Positions 50,637-59,355 of a stretch of DNA of 64,000 nt are shown here, piece after piece. The notes beneath the pieces were generated by a model, which did not search any database, was not told the DNA's origin, and worked only from the letters and a program-made list of their open reading frames with translations. Within the stretch, counting starts at the first letter, position 1, and every line of letters begins with the position of its first letter. Made by a program: the position numbers and the translations under genes. Source of the DNA: Nocardioides zeae (GTDB taxonomy: Bacteria; Actinomycetota; Actinomycetes; Propionibacteriales; Nocardioidaceae); contig NZ_JAUTAN010000001.1 in assembly GCF_030818655.1 (NCBI RefSeq), forward strand, positions 3,720,001 to 3,784,000, read 5' to 3'.

Positions 50637-50813
50637 ATGCATCCAGCGATGGGTCCGCACTACGGGGTGCCGCGCGAGCCGGAGGACGAGCCGCTCGGTC
50701 CCGACCAGCCGTCACCGCGGCTCGGGCGGGGGAAGCGGGGGACGTGGCTCGCCCTCGCAGGCATCGTGTCCTTGACCGTCGTCGTCCTGGTCCTGGCGGT
50801 GGCCCTGGTCTGA
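50637..50813 (+). CDS. 58-residue single-pass membrane protein
   Basis: ATG 50637, about 10 nt after a GGGGGAG ribosome site; stop TGA 50811-50813. Residues 1-34 are hydrophilic and rich in Pro, Glu and Asp (MHPAMGPHYGVPREPEDEP). RLGRGKRGTW is a basic stop before one TM, residues 37-58 (LALAGIVSLTVVVLVLAVAL). The C-terminus ends at the membrane. This looks like a genuine small membrane protein of the kind often missed. Function unknown. It precedes the helicase gene by 101 bp. Confidence 0.65.
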   Translation: MHPAMGPHYGVPREPEDEPLGPDQPSPRLGRGKRGTWLALAGIVSLTVVVLVLAVALV

Positions 50814-50914
50814 GGCCGCCACCCGGGTCGGTCGCCCACAGCGCACCGGGCGGCCTCCACAGCCCTGCCGCCCGCGCGTCGCGACTTGTCGCCCCCCGCT
50901 GCTAGGAAGGACGC

Positions 50915-53047
50915 ATGGGAGACGACCGCACCGACCGCGCCGCCGTGCGCGCCGAGGCCGAGCAGCACCTGCAGGCGATCGTGGGCCGCGACGACGCGCG
51001 GCTCCACGACGACCAGTGGGCCGCGATCGAGGCGCTGGCGCTCGACAAGCGGCGCGCCCTCGTCGTGCAGCGCACGGGCTGGGGCAAGTCGGCGGTCTAC
51101 TTCGTGGCCACCGCGCTGCTGCGCGCCCGCGGGGCGGGCCCGACGGTGATCGTCTCGCCGCTGCTCGCCCTCATGCGCAACCAGATCGAGGCGGCGTCGC
51201 GCGCCGGCATCCGCGCGGTCACCATCAACTCGACCAACCTCGAGCAGTGGGACGAGGCGCACGCCGCCGTCGCCGCGGGCGAGGTCGACGTGCTCCTGGT
51301 GTCGCCGGAGCGCCTCAACAACCCGTCGTTCCGCGACGAGGTGCTGCCGCGGCTGTCGGCGACCACCGGCCTGCTGGTGGTGGACGAGGCGCACTGCATC
51401 TCCGACTGGGGCCACGACTTCCGGCCCGACTACCGGCGGATCCGCACGCTGCTCGCGGAGCTGCCGCGCGGCGTACCGGTGCTGGCCACCACGGCGACCG
51501 CCAACCAGCGCGTGACGACCGACGTCGCCGAGCAGCTGGAGGTGGCGGGCGAGGAGGTGCTCGTGCGGCGCGGGTCGCTCGACCGCGAGTCCCTCCACCT
51601 CGGTGTCGTGCGGCTGCGCACGAGCGAGCAGCGGCTCGCGTGGCTGGCCGAGCACCTGCGGGAGCTCGACGGGTCGGGGATCGTCTACTGCCTGACCGTG
51701 GCCCAGACCCAGGAGGTGGCGCAGCACCTGCGCGACCACGGGTACGCCGTGGCGGCCTACTCGGGACAGACCGAGCCCACCGAGCGCGCGTCCCTCGAGG
51801 CGGCGCTGGTCGCCGGCGAGATCAAGGCGCTCGTCGCCACGAGCGCGCTCGGCATGGGCTTCGACGCCACGCTGGGTTTCGTCGTGAACCTCGGTGCGCC
51901 GTCCTCCCCGGTCAGCTACTACCAGCAGGTCGGCCGCGCCGGCCGCGGTGCCGACCGCGCCGACGTCGTGCTGCTGCCCGGTCGCGAGGACCGGGACATC
52001 TGGGCCTACTTCGGCTCGCTCGCCTTCCCGCCCGAGCGGCTGGTGCGCCAGACGCTCGAGGTGCTCGACGTTGCCGGCCGGCCCCTCTCGACCGCCACCC
52101 TCGAGACGGAGGTCGAGCTCGGCCGCAACCGCCTCGAGACGATGCTGAAGGTGCTCGACGTCGACGGCGCGGTGCGCCGCGTCAAGGGTGGGTGGGAGTC
52201 CACGGGCCAGCCGTGGGAGTACGACGCGGAGCGCTACGCCCGCGTCGCGGAGGCCCGGCAGCGGGAGCAGGAGGCGATGCTGGCCTACCTGGAGACCGAC
52301 GTGTGCCGCATGCGCTTCCTCCGCGAGCAGCTCGACGACCCGGTCGCCGACGGGCCCGAGGGCGACTGCGGCCGTTGCGACAACTGCGGCGGCCTGCGCG
52401 TCTCGGCCGACGTCGACGAGAGCGCCGTTGCCGAGGCCCGCGCCCGCCTCGACCGGCCGGGTGTCGTCATCGAGCCGCGCAAGATGTGGCCGACCGGCCT
52501 CGACCGGCTCGGGATCGCGCTCAAGGGCAAGCTGAAGCGGCCGGCCGCGGAGGGTCGCGCCGTCGCGCGCCTCACCGACCTGGGTCACGGCCAGGCCTTG
52601 CGCGACCTGTTCCGCGAGGGCCCCGAAGGTCCGGTCGACGGGCCCGTGCCGACGCCGCTGGTGCGCGCGGTCGTCGAGGTGCTGCAGGAGTGGCGTCCCT
52701 CGGTCGACGCGATCGTCGTCGTCGACTCCACGAGCCGGCCGACGCTCGGGCACGACCTGGCCTCCGGGCTGTCGCGCTACCTGCAGGTGCCGATCGTCGG
52801 CACCTGGGCGGTCGTCGACCCGTCCGTCCCGCCCGGCGCGGGCGCGGCCAACTCGGCGCGGCGGGTGGCGGCCGTGGGGCGGCGCTTCGCCCTCGACCTC
52901 TCCCAGCACGACGGGCCGCCGCCGCGGGAGGTGCTGCTGGTCGACGACCGGATCGGCAGCGGCTGGTGTCTCACGCTCGCCGCGCACGCCCTGGCCGAGG
53001 CCGGGGTCGAGACCGTCCGCCCGCTGGTGCTGGCCGCCGGCAGCTGA
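50915..53047 (+). CDS. RecQ-like DNA helicase with phosphoribosyltransferase-like C-terminal domain
   Basis: 710 residues from ATG 50915 (GGAAGG ribosome site). Helicase motifs: QRTGWGKSAV with Walker Lys about 58, VIVSPLLALMRNQ, VVDEAHCISDWGHDFRPDY (Asp about 157), TATANQRV, and motifs V-VI ATSALGMGFD and QVGRAGRGADRA. A RecQ zinc site (Cys-RMRF then CGRCDNC) follows. The HRDC domain is missing. Instead the C-terminus ends with VLLVDDRIGSGWC (Asp about 677-678) and an SxR-type region, a PRPP-binding-like phosphoribosyltransferase fold. It unwinds DNA; the role of the PRTase-like part is unknown. This fusion is known in actinobacteria but little studied. Confidence 0.9.
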   Translation: MGDDRTDRAAVRAEAEQHLQAIVGRDDARLHDDQWAAIEALALDKRRALVVQRTGWGKSAVYFVATALLRARGAGPTVIVSPLLALMRNQIEAASRAGIRAVTINSTNLEQWDEAHAAVAAGEVDVLLVSPERLNNPSFRDEVLPRLSATTGLLVVDEAHCISDWGHDFRPDYRRIRTLLAELPRGVPVLATTATANQRVTTDVAEQLEVAGEEVLVRRGSLDRESLHLGVVRLRTSEQRLAWLAEHLRELDGSGIVYCLTVAQTQEVAQHLRDHGYAVAAYSGQTEPTERASLEAALVAGEIKALVATSALGMGFDATLGFVVNLGAPSSPVSYYQQVGRAGRGADRADVVLLPGREDRDIWAYFGSLAFPPERLVRQTLEVLDVAGRPLSTATLETEVELGRNRLETMLKVLDVDGAVRRVKGGWESTGQPWEYDAERYARVAEARQREQEAMLAYLETDVCRMRFLREQLDDPVADGPEGDCGRCDNCGGLRVSADVDESAVAEARARLDRPGVVIEPRKMWPTGLDRLGIALKGKLKRPAAEGRAVARLTDLGHGQALRDLFREGPEGPVDGPVPTPLVRAVVEVLQEWRPSVDAIVVVDSTSRPTLGHDLASGLSRYLQVPIVGTWAVVDPSVPPGAGAANSARRVAAVGRRFALDLSQHDGPPPREVLLVDDRIGSGWCLTLAAHALAEAGVETVRPLVLAAGS

Positions 53048-53077
53048 ACCCCCGGCCCGGCCCGCGGGCCGTTCTCG

Positions 53078-53335
53078 TCACCAGGGGTCGGTGCGGGCTG
53101 CGATCTGCCCCGGGGGCGGCGCAGCGCGGGAGCCCAGGTCGAGCACGCGATTCGGCGCGTCCCCAGCGCTCGAGACGTCCGGGGGCTGCTGCGCCTCGAC
53201 GACCTCGAGGGGGACGAGGGCGGCCACACCCTTGCCGTGACGGGTCAGCACGATCTGCTCGCCGCCGAAGCGGACGCGATTGACGAGCTCCGAGAGCTGA
53301 CTGCGCGCCTCCGACACGGGGACTTCCTTCGTCAC
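53078..53335 (-). CDS. Orphan Phd/YefM-type antitoxin
   Basis: 85 residues from GTG 53333-53335. MTKEVPVSEARSQLSELVNRVRFGGEQIVLTRHGKGVAALVPLEVV is the Phd/YefM fold (cited by its landmarks VSEARSQLSELV and LTRHGKGVAALV). The C-terminal region is Pro/Ala-rich. No RelE, Doc or PIN toxin gene is adjacent on either side, so it is a solo antitoxin or a regulator. It is divergent from the MFS gene across a TACGTT inverted repeat that it may bind. Confidence 0.85.
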   Translation of the reverse strand: MTKEVPVSEARSQLSELVNRVRFGGEQIVLTRHGKGVAALVPLEVVEAQQPPDVSSAGDAPNRVLDLGSRAAPPPGQIAARTDPW

Positions 53336-53346
53336 CGTCGTAACGA

Positions 53347-53366
53347 TACGTTATGTACAAAACGTA
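53347..53366. promoter_or_regulatory. Candidate operator between antitoxin and MFS genes
   Basis: TACGTT (53347-53352) and AACGTA (53361-53366) are perfect arms across 8 nt in an AT-rich gap, 11 bp upstream of the antitoxin GTG. Phd/YefM proteins bind palindromes at this position. It would also cover the MFS leader. Confidence 0.55.
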
Positions 53367-53382
53367 CGTTTGGGGGGTAGTC

Positions 53383-54594
53383 ATGGGGGACGCCGGCGAG
53401 AAGCGTGGGGGGTTCGGGTGGCTCTGGGGCGCCACTGTCGGTGCAGCGCTGGGCGACGGCCTGTCGATGACGGTGCTCCCACTGCTCGTCGCCGACCAGA
53501 CGCGCGACCCGATGGTCGTGTCCCTGCTCCACGTGGCGACCGGCCTGCCCTGGCTCCTCTTCGGCCTGGTGGCGGGCACCGTGGTGGATCGATGGGACCG
53601 GCGCACCGTGATGTGGCGGACGGACGCCGCCCGTGTCGTCGTGGTGGCCCTGCTGTGCGCCCTGGTCGCGACCGACCGGGCGTCGGTGCCGGTGGTCCTC
53701 GGTGCTGCTTTCGTCCTGGCCACCGGATCCACTCTGATCCGCAGTGCGGCGCCGGCGATGTTGCCCACGCTCGTGCCGAAAGAGCGGCTGGCGGCGGCGA
53801 ACGGTCGGCTCCAGGCCGGGGCGACCGTCGCGGGGAGCTTCATCGGCCCGGCGGTCGGCGGCGCCCTCTTCGTTCTCGCGGCGGTGATCCCCCTGCTCAC
53901 CCAGGCGGCGTCGGTACTCGTGTCGGCCGTGTGTGTGCGACGGCTGCCCCGCGTGCGTCCGCCCACAGCGCCGCGGTCAGGTCGGACCCTGGGGGAGGAG
54001 ACCCTCGACGGGGTGCGGTGGATCCTGGCGCACCCCTCCCTCCGTGCGATGGCCTCGGGAACGATCCTGCTCGCGGCCGCCACGGGCATCCTGCTGGCGG
54101 TGCTGGTGATCCACGCGCTCGAGCACCTGGGCCTTCCGCCCGCCGGCTACGGCCTCCTGATCAGTTCCTACGCCGTCGGCAGCGTCGCGGGAGCCTTGAG
54201 CACCGAGCGTCTCCGCAACCGCCTCGGGGTGAACGGGTGCCTCAGGTCGTCAGCGCTGGTGGGTGGCGGGGCGATCGCCGGTCTGGCTGTTGCTCCAGGC
54301 CCGGCGCCTGCGGCCGTTGCCCTGCTGCTCCTGGGGGTCGCGACCATGGCGTGGAACACGATCACCGTCACCGTGCGGCAGGAGCTGACCCCCGGCCATC
54401 TCCTGGGCCGCGTGACCAGCGCGTTCAACATCATGGGCGTCGGCGCGGCACCCGTGGCGGCACTCGTGGGCGGCGCGATCGCCGCGGTGTCGAGCACCTC
54501 GGTCGCCATCGGCGTCGCCGCCGCCCTGTGCGTCGTCGCGTTCGTCCGTCTCAGGAGGCTGCCGGGACCGCCTCCGCAGGAGTGCCCGGAGTAG
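53383..54594 (+). CDS. MFS transporter, EntS/MFS_3-like exporter
   Basis: 403 residues from ATG 53383 after a GGGGGG tract; an in-frame ATG at 53353 lies inside the operator and is less likely. 12 TMs with GDGLSMTVLPLLVADQTRDP at TM1 and GLVAGTVVDRWDRRTVMWRTDAARV (motif A-like D-R-x-x-R-R). RSAAPAMLPTLVPKERLAAANG and GRVTSAFNIMGVGAAPVAALVGG are typical of the MFS_3 group that includes siderophore and macrolide exporters. Substrate unknown. It has more A and T than its neighbours, and with the solo antitoxin it may be an acquired pair. Confidence 0.88.
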   Translation: MGDAGEKRGGFGWLWGATVGAALGDGLSMTVLPLLVADQTRDPMVVSLLHVATGLPWLLFGLVAGTVVDRWDRRTVMWRTDAARVVVVALLCALVATDRASVPVVLGAAFVLATGSTLIRSAAPAMLPTLVPKERLAAANGRLQAGATVAGSFIGPAVGGALFVLAAVIPLLTQAASVLVSAVCVRRLPRVRPPTAPRSGRTLGEETLDGVRWILAHPSLRAMASGTILLAAATGILLAVLVIHALEHLGLPPAGYGLLISSYAVGSVAGALSTERLRNRLGVNGCLRSSALVGGGAIAGLAVAPGPAPAAVALLLLGVATMAWNTITVTVRQELTPGHLLGRVTSAFNIMGVGAAPVAALVGGAIAAVSSTSVAIGVAAALCVVAFVRLRRLPGPPPQECPE

Positions 54595-54627
54595 TCGAGC
54601 GCCGCGGGCTGCCAGAGCCGGCCCCCC

Positions 54628-56031
54628 TCAGCCGCCCGACCGCGCCAGCGCCGACCGTCCCAGCACCGACCGCGCGAGCGCCGGCAGTCGCCAGGGCCCG
54701 GTCGGAGCGGCGGGCGCTTCGGCGGGCCCGCCGGCCGCTCCGCGCCGCGGGGGCCGCGGCGCCTCGTCGGGCAGGTGCGGGTAGTAGTTGCGCGGCCGGC
54801 CGTTGCGGTCGACCGTCGCGAGCAGCTTCTCGCCGATGAGCTCGACGGTGTTCGCGCTCACCCACGCCAGCGCGATCGTCGGGATCGCGACGCAGATCGA
54901 CGTGATCCAGAAGATGTGCCCGGGCGCCTTCTCCGGCAGCAGGCCCATGCTGCCGACCCACCGCATGACGGGCTCGTGGATGAGGTAGATCCCGTAGCCG
55001 AGGCCGCCGAGCCAGGCGAGCGGCCCCCACGACAGGACCCGCGGCCACGGGCCGGAGTGGAGCACGATCGAGGCCATGAACACGGCGACCGCGATCGCGT
55101 AGCCGGGGTGCCACCACTCCTGCTGGAGGGTGTCGATGGGGCGCACGAGCGCGAGGCCCAGCGCCGACCCGGCGCCGACGATCGCGCAGGCCGCGCGGGT
55201 GGGCCGGTTGAGCTTCACGCCGGCGACGGTGAAGACGGCGAGCAGCATGCCGATGCCGAAGTCGGTGGACTTGCCGATGGGCGAGAAGATGATCGACCAG
55301 TCCGTCGTCGCGGGCCGCGCGATCTGGGTGACCCACGCGATGTAGACGAGCCCGGTGATGGTGAGCACGAGCGGTACGCCGAGGGCGAGCGCGATCCGCT
55401 CGTCCTTGGACTTGGCCTTGACGACCGCGCGGTGCATCAGGGGCGTCACGAGGGCGATCAGCACGTAGAAGTGGAACTCGACGGCGAGCGTCCAGGCAGG
55501 GCCGTTGGTCCAGAAGATGTACTGGTCGGAGTAGACGTGCGTGAAGGTCAGGTGCAGGAGCAGGTCCTCCCAGTGGCCGGGGAGGTTGGGGTTGCTCCAA
55601 GCCCACACGATGATCGTCAGCACCCAGTAGAGCGGCAGCACGCGCGCGAGGCGCTTCGCCAGGGTGAGCGCGCCGCCACGGCCAGGCTTCCCGGTGAGCG
55701 CGGCGGCGGCCAGCGGGAGCCACATGACGAACCCGGAGAGCACGAAGAACATGTCGACGAACAGGTCGACGCCGTACATGAGCTGGTGGCCGACGCCGTC
55801 GTAGGGCCACGTGCCGAACGGCCCGGTGCGGTTCCACATGTAGGCGTGCACGACCACGACGAGCAGCGCCGCGACGCCGCGGAGCCAGCCCAGGGGGTAG
55901 ATCGCGCGACCGCCGCCGCTGGTGCCGCGGGTCTTGCCGATGCCGGCGGACGCCGAGGCCTTGTCGAAGGTGCCGGTGACCCCGGTCAGCGCGGCGCGCG
56001 ACGGGGCGGCGGTCGTCTGCTGCTCGCTCAT
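54628..56031 (-). CDS. Acyltransferase-3 family membrane protein
   Basis: 467 residues from ATG 56029-56031, overlapping the glycosyltransferase stop (ATGA). Ten or eleven TMs of the OafA/WecH type: YPLGWLRGVAALLVVVVHAYMW (active His), LFVDMFFVLSGFVMWL, RLARVLPLYWVLTIIVWAW, TLAVEFHFYVLIALV, GLGYGIYLIHEPVMRW. There is no SGNH domain, unlike the acyltransferase at 31613-33778. The Pro/Ala/Arg-rich C-terminal tail is cytosolic. It likely O-acylates the polysaccharide made by the coupled glycosyltransferase. Confidence 0.9.
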   Translation of the reverse strand: MSEQQTTAAPSRAALTGVTGTFDKASASAGIGKTRGTSGGGRAIYPLGWLRGVAALLVVVVHAYMWNRTGPFGTWPYDGVGHQLMYGVDLFVDMFFVLSGFVMWLPLAAAALTGKPGRGGALTLAKRLARVLPLYWVLTIIVWAWSNPNLPGHWEDLLLHLTFTHVYSDQYIFWTNGPAWTLAVEFHFYVLIALVTPLMHRAVVKAKSKDERIALALGVPLVLTITGLVYIAWVTQIARPATTDWSIIFSPIGKSTDFGIGMLLAVFTVAGVKLNRPTRAACAIVGAGSALGLALVRPIDTLQQEWWHPGYAIAVAVFMASIVLHSGPWPRVLSWGPLAWLGGLGYGIYLIHEPVMRWVGSMGLLPEKAPGHIFWITSICVAIPTIALAWVSANTVELIGEKLLATVDRNGRPRNYYPHLPDEAPRPPRRGAAGGPAEAPAAPTGPWRLPALARSVLGRSALARSGG

Positions 56032-58010
56032 GCCACGGCCTTCCGCGAGGTGTCGCGCGGGTGGGACGCCGCGGCGGTGCCGTCGGTGGCGGCGGTGCGT
56101 GCGGTGACGACCCACTCGCGCTCGCCGCGCAGCTGCTTGAGGTGCGCCACCCGGTTCACGAGGTTCTTGGCGCCCGTGTAGAACACGACGTTCGCGAGCG
56201 CGAACGCCGCGAACCAGCGGGTGTGCTTCCGCACCTCCGGCACGGCGACCCGCCAGGCCACGAGGGTCTGCACGGCACCCGAGCTGATGATGTAGAGGCT
56301 GAGGAAGAAGAAGATCGGGGAGCTGACGTCGATGCCCTGGTCGCGCCAGGCCAGGAACAGCATGAGCGGCCAGACCAGCTGCACGACCCACGGGTAGAGC
56401 TCGCGCCACGCGAGGAGGAACAGCACGCCCAGCTTGCGTCGCGCGTCGAGCCCGGAGGTGAGCAGCAGGGGCCACAGGTGCCGCAGCGAGACCTGGAACC
56501 AGCCCTGCGCCCAGCGCAGCCGCTGCCGCCACCAGGCGGTGGGCGTCGGCGGGGCGAGCTCGCGGCTGACGAGGCCGGGGTCGTTGACGATGCGGCCGCC
56601 GGCGAGCAGCAGGCGCATCGAGGCCTCGATGTCCTCCGTCAGGTAGGAGCCCCGCAGCCGCAGCTGCTGGAGGGTGTCGCGGCGCCAGTAGCCGTTGGAC
56701 CCGCCGAAGATGCCGAACCCGTGCAGCAGCGTGCGGCCGGGGTGCGCCACGGCGTACAGCTGCTCGAACTCCACCGCCACCAGCCGCGCGAGGGGGGTGT
56801 CGGCGTCGCGGATGACGCAGTGGCCCTGCACGACGTCGGCGCCGTCGGCGATCCAGTGCCACGCCCGCTCGAAGGCGCCCGGCATGGGGTGGTGGTCGGC
56901 GTCGAAGATGCCGATGAACTCGCCGGTGGTGACGCGCAGTGCGGCGTTGACGTTCTGCGCCTTCGAGGTGCTGTCGGGCACCTTGAGGACGACCAGTCCG
57001 GGGTGCTCCTCGGCGAGCCGTGCGAGGTCGGCCTCGACGGGCAGCTCCTGGGGGCTGTTGTAGGCGAGCACGACCTGGAGGCCGCCCGAGTACTGCTGCG
57101 CGAGGAACGCGTCGAGCGTCTCCAGGATGGTGTCGGCCTCGTTGGGCAGGTAGGCCGCGATGATCGCCGACGCCGGTGGGGCGTCGCCGTCCGCGCCCTC
57201 GGGCAGGGGTGGCGGGGGCGTCGGGTCGAGCGAGGCGAAGCACTCCGCCCAGATCGCCGTCGCGGTGATGGCCAGGGCGCCGACCACGGCCCAGTAGAGG
57301 ACGCCGGAGATGTCGAGCCCCAGCGCGTACGCCGCGAACAGCAGCACCAGCGGCAGCACGAAGGCGCCGACGGTGGCGATGAGGATCTGCGCCGCGAACG
57401 TACGGCGCGAGATCACCGCCTCCCGCTCGTCCGCGTGGCGTCCGACGGGCTGGAAGTCGCGCTGGGCCACCGAGTGCCGGGCGCCGTCGGTGGCCATCCG
57501 GATGGCGCGCGCCTCGTCGGTGCGGTGCGTGATCGGGGCCCAGCCGACCCCGAGCTCGACGTTGTGGACCGTCCCGCCGAGGCGCCCCAGCGCCTCGAGC
57601 GTGAAGTAGGCCATCTCCTGGAGCCGCACCGGACGCGCACCGTGGCCCGTGTGGTGCAGCCGGAAGACGAGGAGGCCGTCGTGGGTCGCCTCCACGCGCT
57701 CGCCGGGCTGGAGGTGGGGCACGAGGTGGGGCGCGACCTCCCGCAGCACCTCCTGGCTCGCGTGCATCCGCGCCGACGCGCTGCCCGGAGCGATCCAGAC
57801 GGGGTCGATCACCGCGACGAGGTCCTGGCCCGTACGGCGCCACGGGATGCCCGGCACGTGGTCGAGCCAGAGGGGAGCGGCCGAGGGCCTCGTCTCGTGC
57901 GGCTCGACATCGACGTGCCCGGTCAGCACCTGCAGGTGCTCGCGCAAGCGGGCCTCGGCCTGGCGCTGGTGCAGCTCGATCGGTGTCGGTGCCTCCGACG
58001 GTGTGGACAC
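56028..58010 (-). CDS. Processive family-2 glycosyltransferase (cellulose/hyaluronan synthase-like)
   Basis: 660 residues from GTG 58008-58010. An unusual 200-residue soluble N-terminal domain (HASQEVLREVAPHLVPHLQPGERV, LGVGWAPITHRTDEARAIRM) precedes two TMs. A GT2 catalytic domain follows: ASAIIAAYLPNEADTILETLDAFL, FDADHHPMPG (D-x-D about 370-372), LTEDIEASM (T-E-D) and QRLRWAQGWF (Q-x-x-R-W about 495). Four or five C-terminal TMs complete the transporter part. It polymerises a beta-linked polysaccharide and extrudes it. The coupled acyltransferase suggests an O-acylated exopolysaccharide. The product is unknown. Confidence 0.9.
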   Translation of the reverse strand: MSTPSEAPTPIELHQRQAEARLREHLQVLTGHVDVEPHETRPSAAPLWLDHVPGIPWRRTGQDLVAVIDPVWIAPGSASARMHASQEVLREVAPHLVPHLQPGERVEATHDGLLVFRLHHTGHGARPVRLQEMAYFTLEALGRLGGTVHNVELGVGWAPITHRTDEARAIRMATDGARHSVAQRDFQPVGRHADEREAVISRRTFAAQILIATVGAFVLPLVLLFAAYALGLDISGVLYWAVVGALAITATAIWAECFASLDPTPPPPLPEGADGDAPPASAIIAAYLPNEADTILETLDAFLAQQYSGGLQVVLAYNSPQELPVEADLARLAEEHPGLVVLKVPDSTSKAQNVNAALRVTTGEFIGIFDADHHPMPGAFERAWHWIADGADVVQGHCVIRDADTPLARLVAVEFEQLYAVAHPGRTLLHGFGIFGGSNGYWRRDTLQQLRLRGSYLTEDIEASMRLLLAGGRIVNDPGLVSRELAPPTPTAWWRQRLRWAQGWFQVSLRHLWPLLLTSGLDARRKLGVLFLLAWRELYPWVVQLVWPLMLFLAWRDQGIDVSSPIFFFLSLYIISSGAVQTLVAWRVAVPEVRKHTRWFAAFALANVVFYTGAKNLVNRVAHLKQLRGEREWVVTARTAATDGTAAASHPRDTSRKAVA

Positions 58011-58209
58011 GTGCGACTCCCCTTGACCCTCGCGACGAGCGGCGCCCGGGTCGAGCCCGAGCGCATGGACGTGGCGGTGCCCTCTGCCCCCGAACGGGTC
58101 CGCAGCGCTGCGGACCCGGCACCCTCCCTGCCCAACGCGCGGGTCTTGCAGAAGTCTTGAGCCAATTGCCCCCGCGGCCGGGTGATCTAGACCACCGGGT
58201 CGGGCGGGG

Positions 58210-58716
<507 letters not shown>

Positions 58717-58763
58717 GAGCGCAGGGTACGACGCGGCTCGGCGCCCCCCGAGCGCAGATGCGT

Positions 58764-58779
58764 TGTAACAGTCGCTACA
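58764..58779. promoter_or_regulatory. Inverted repeat upstream of chrB
   Basis: TGTAACAGTCGCTACA has 4-bp TGTA/TACA arms across 8 nt, 9 bp before the ChrB GTG, in the AT-richest patch of the gap with gpx. It may be a repressor site; ChrB proteins are themselves DNA-binding sensors in proteobacteria. Confidence 0.4.
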
Positions 58780-58788
58780 TTTCTGCAC

Positions 58789-59355
58789 GTGACGAGTGCT
58801 ACCGACCTCCGCTGGCTGTTGGTCGTGCCCAAGGTCCCGGCGCAGCCGTCCCGCCACCGGGTGGCGGTCTGGCGCGAGCTGCGGCGTGCCGGCGCCGTAC
58901 CCGCGGCCGCAGGCGTGTGGACGCTGCCCGACCTGCCCGCGTTCACCGACCACCTGCCGACGGTGCGGGAGCTCGTCGAGCGGGGCGGCGGGTCCATGAC
59001 GGTGCTGGTGGCCGCGCCGTACGCCTCCGACGACCTCGGCCTCCTGCGCGACGCCTTCGAGGCGGTGCGGCGGGACGAGTGGGCCGAGCTGGTGCGGGAC
59101 TGCGGCAAGCTGAGCGCCGAGATCGCGAAGGAGATCGCGCAGCAGAAGCTGACGTTCGGCGAGCTCGAGGAGGAGGAGCAGAGCCTCGAGCGGCTGCGGC
59201 GCTGGCACCGCGACCTCCTGCGACGCGACGCGCTCGGCCTGCCCGAGGCGGCGGACGCGACCGCCCGGCTGGCGGCGGTGACGGAGGAGCTCGCCGCGTA
59301 CGCCGAGCTCGTCTTCGCGGCCAACCTCCCGGCCGACGAGCCCACCGATGGCTGA
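58789..59355 (+). CDS. ChrB N-terminal domain protein
   Basis: 188 residues from GTG 58789. LRWLLVVPKVPAQPSRHRVAVWRELRRAGAVPAAAGVWTLPD is the ChrB N-terminal pattern, with the winged DNA-binding-like fold (landmarks SRHRVAVWRELRRAGA, GVWTLP). The rest is helical (SAEIAKEIAQQKLTFGELEEEEQSLERLRRWHRDL). In chromate resistance ChrB senses chromate and controls ChrA. Here the partner is an MFS exporter overlapping by 8 bp, so the effector may differ. Confidence 0.85.
   Translation: MTSATDLRWLLVVPKVPAQPSRHRVAVWRELRRAGAVPAAAGVWTLPDLPAFTDHLPTVRELVERGGGSMTVLVAAPYASDDLGLLRDAFEAVRRDEWAELVRDCGKLSAEIAKEIAQQKLTFGELEEEEQSLERLRRWHRDLLRRDALGLPEAADATARLAAVTEELAAYAELVFAANLPADEPTDG

Noticed and set aside
54628..58122. 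Single continuous minus-strand frame that would join the glycosyltransferase region to the acyltransferase
   Set aside because: The glycosyltransferase motifs are in a different frame (56028-58010); only the acyltransferase part from ATG 56031 is real in this frame.
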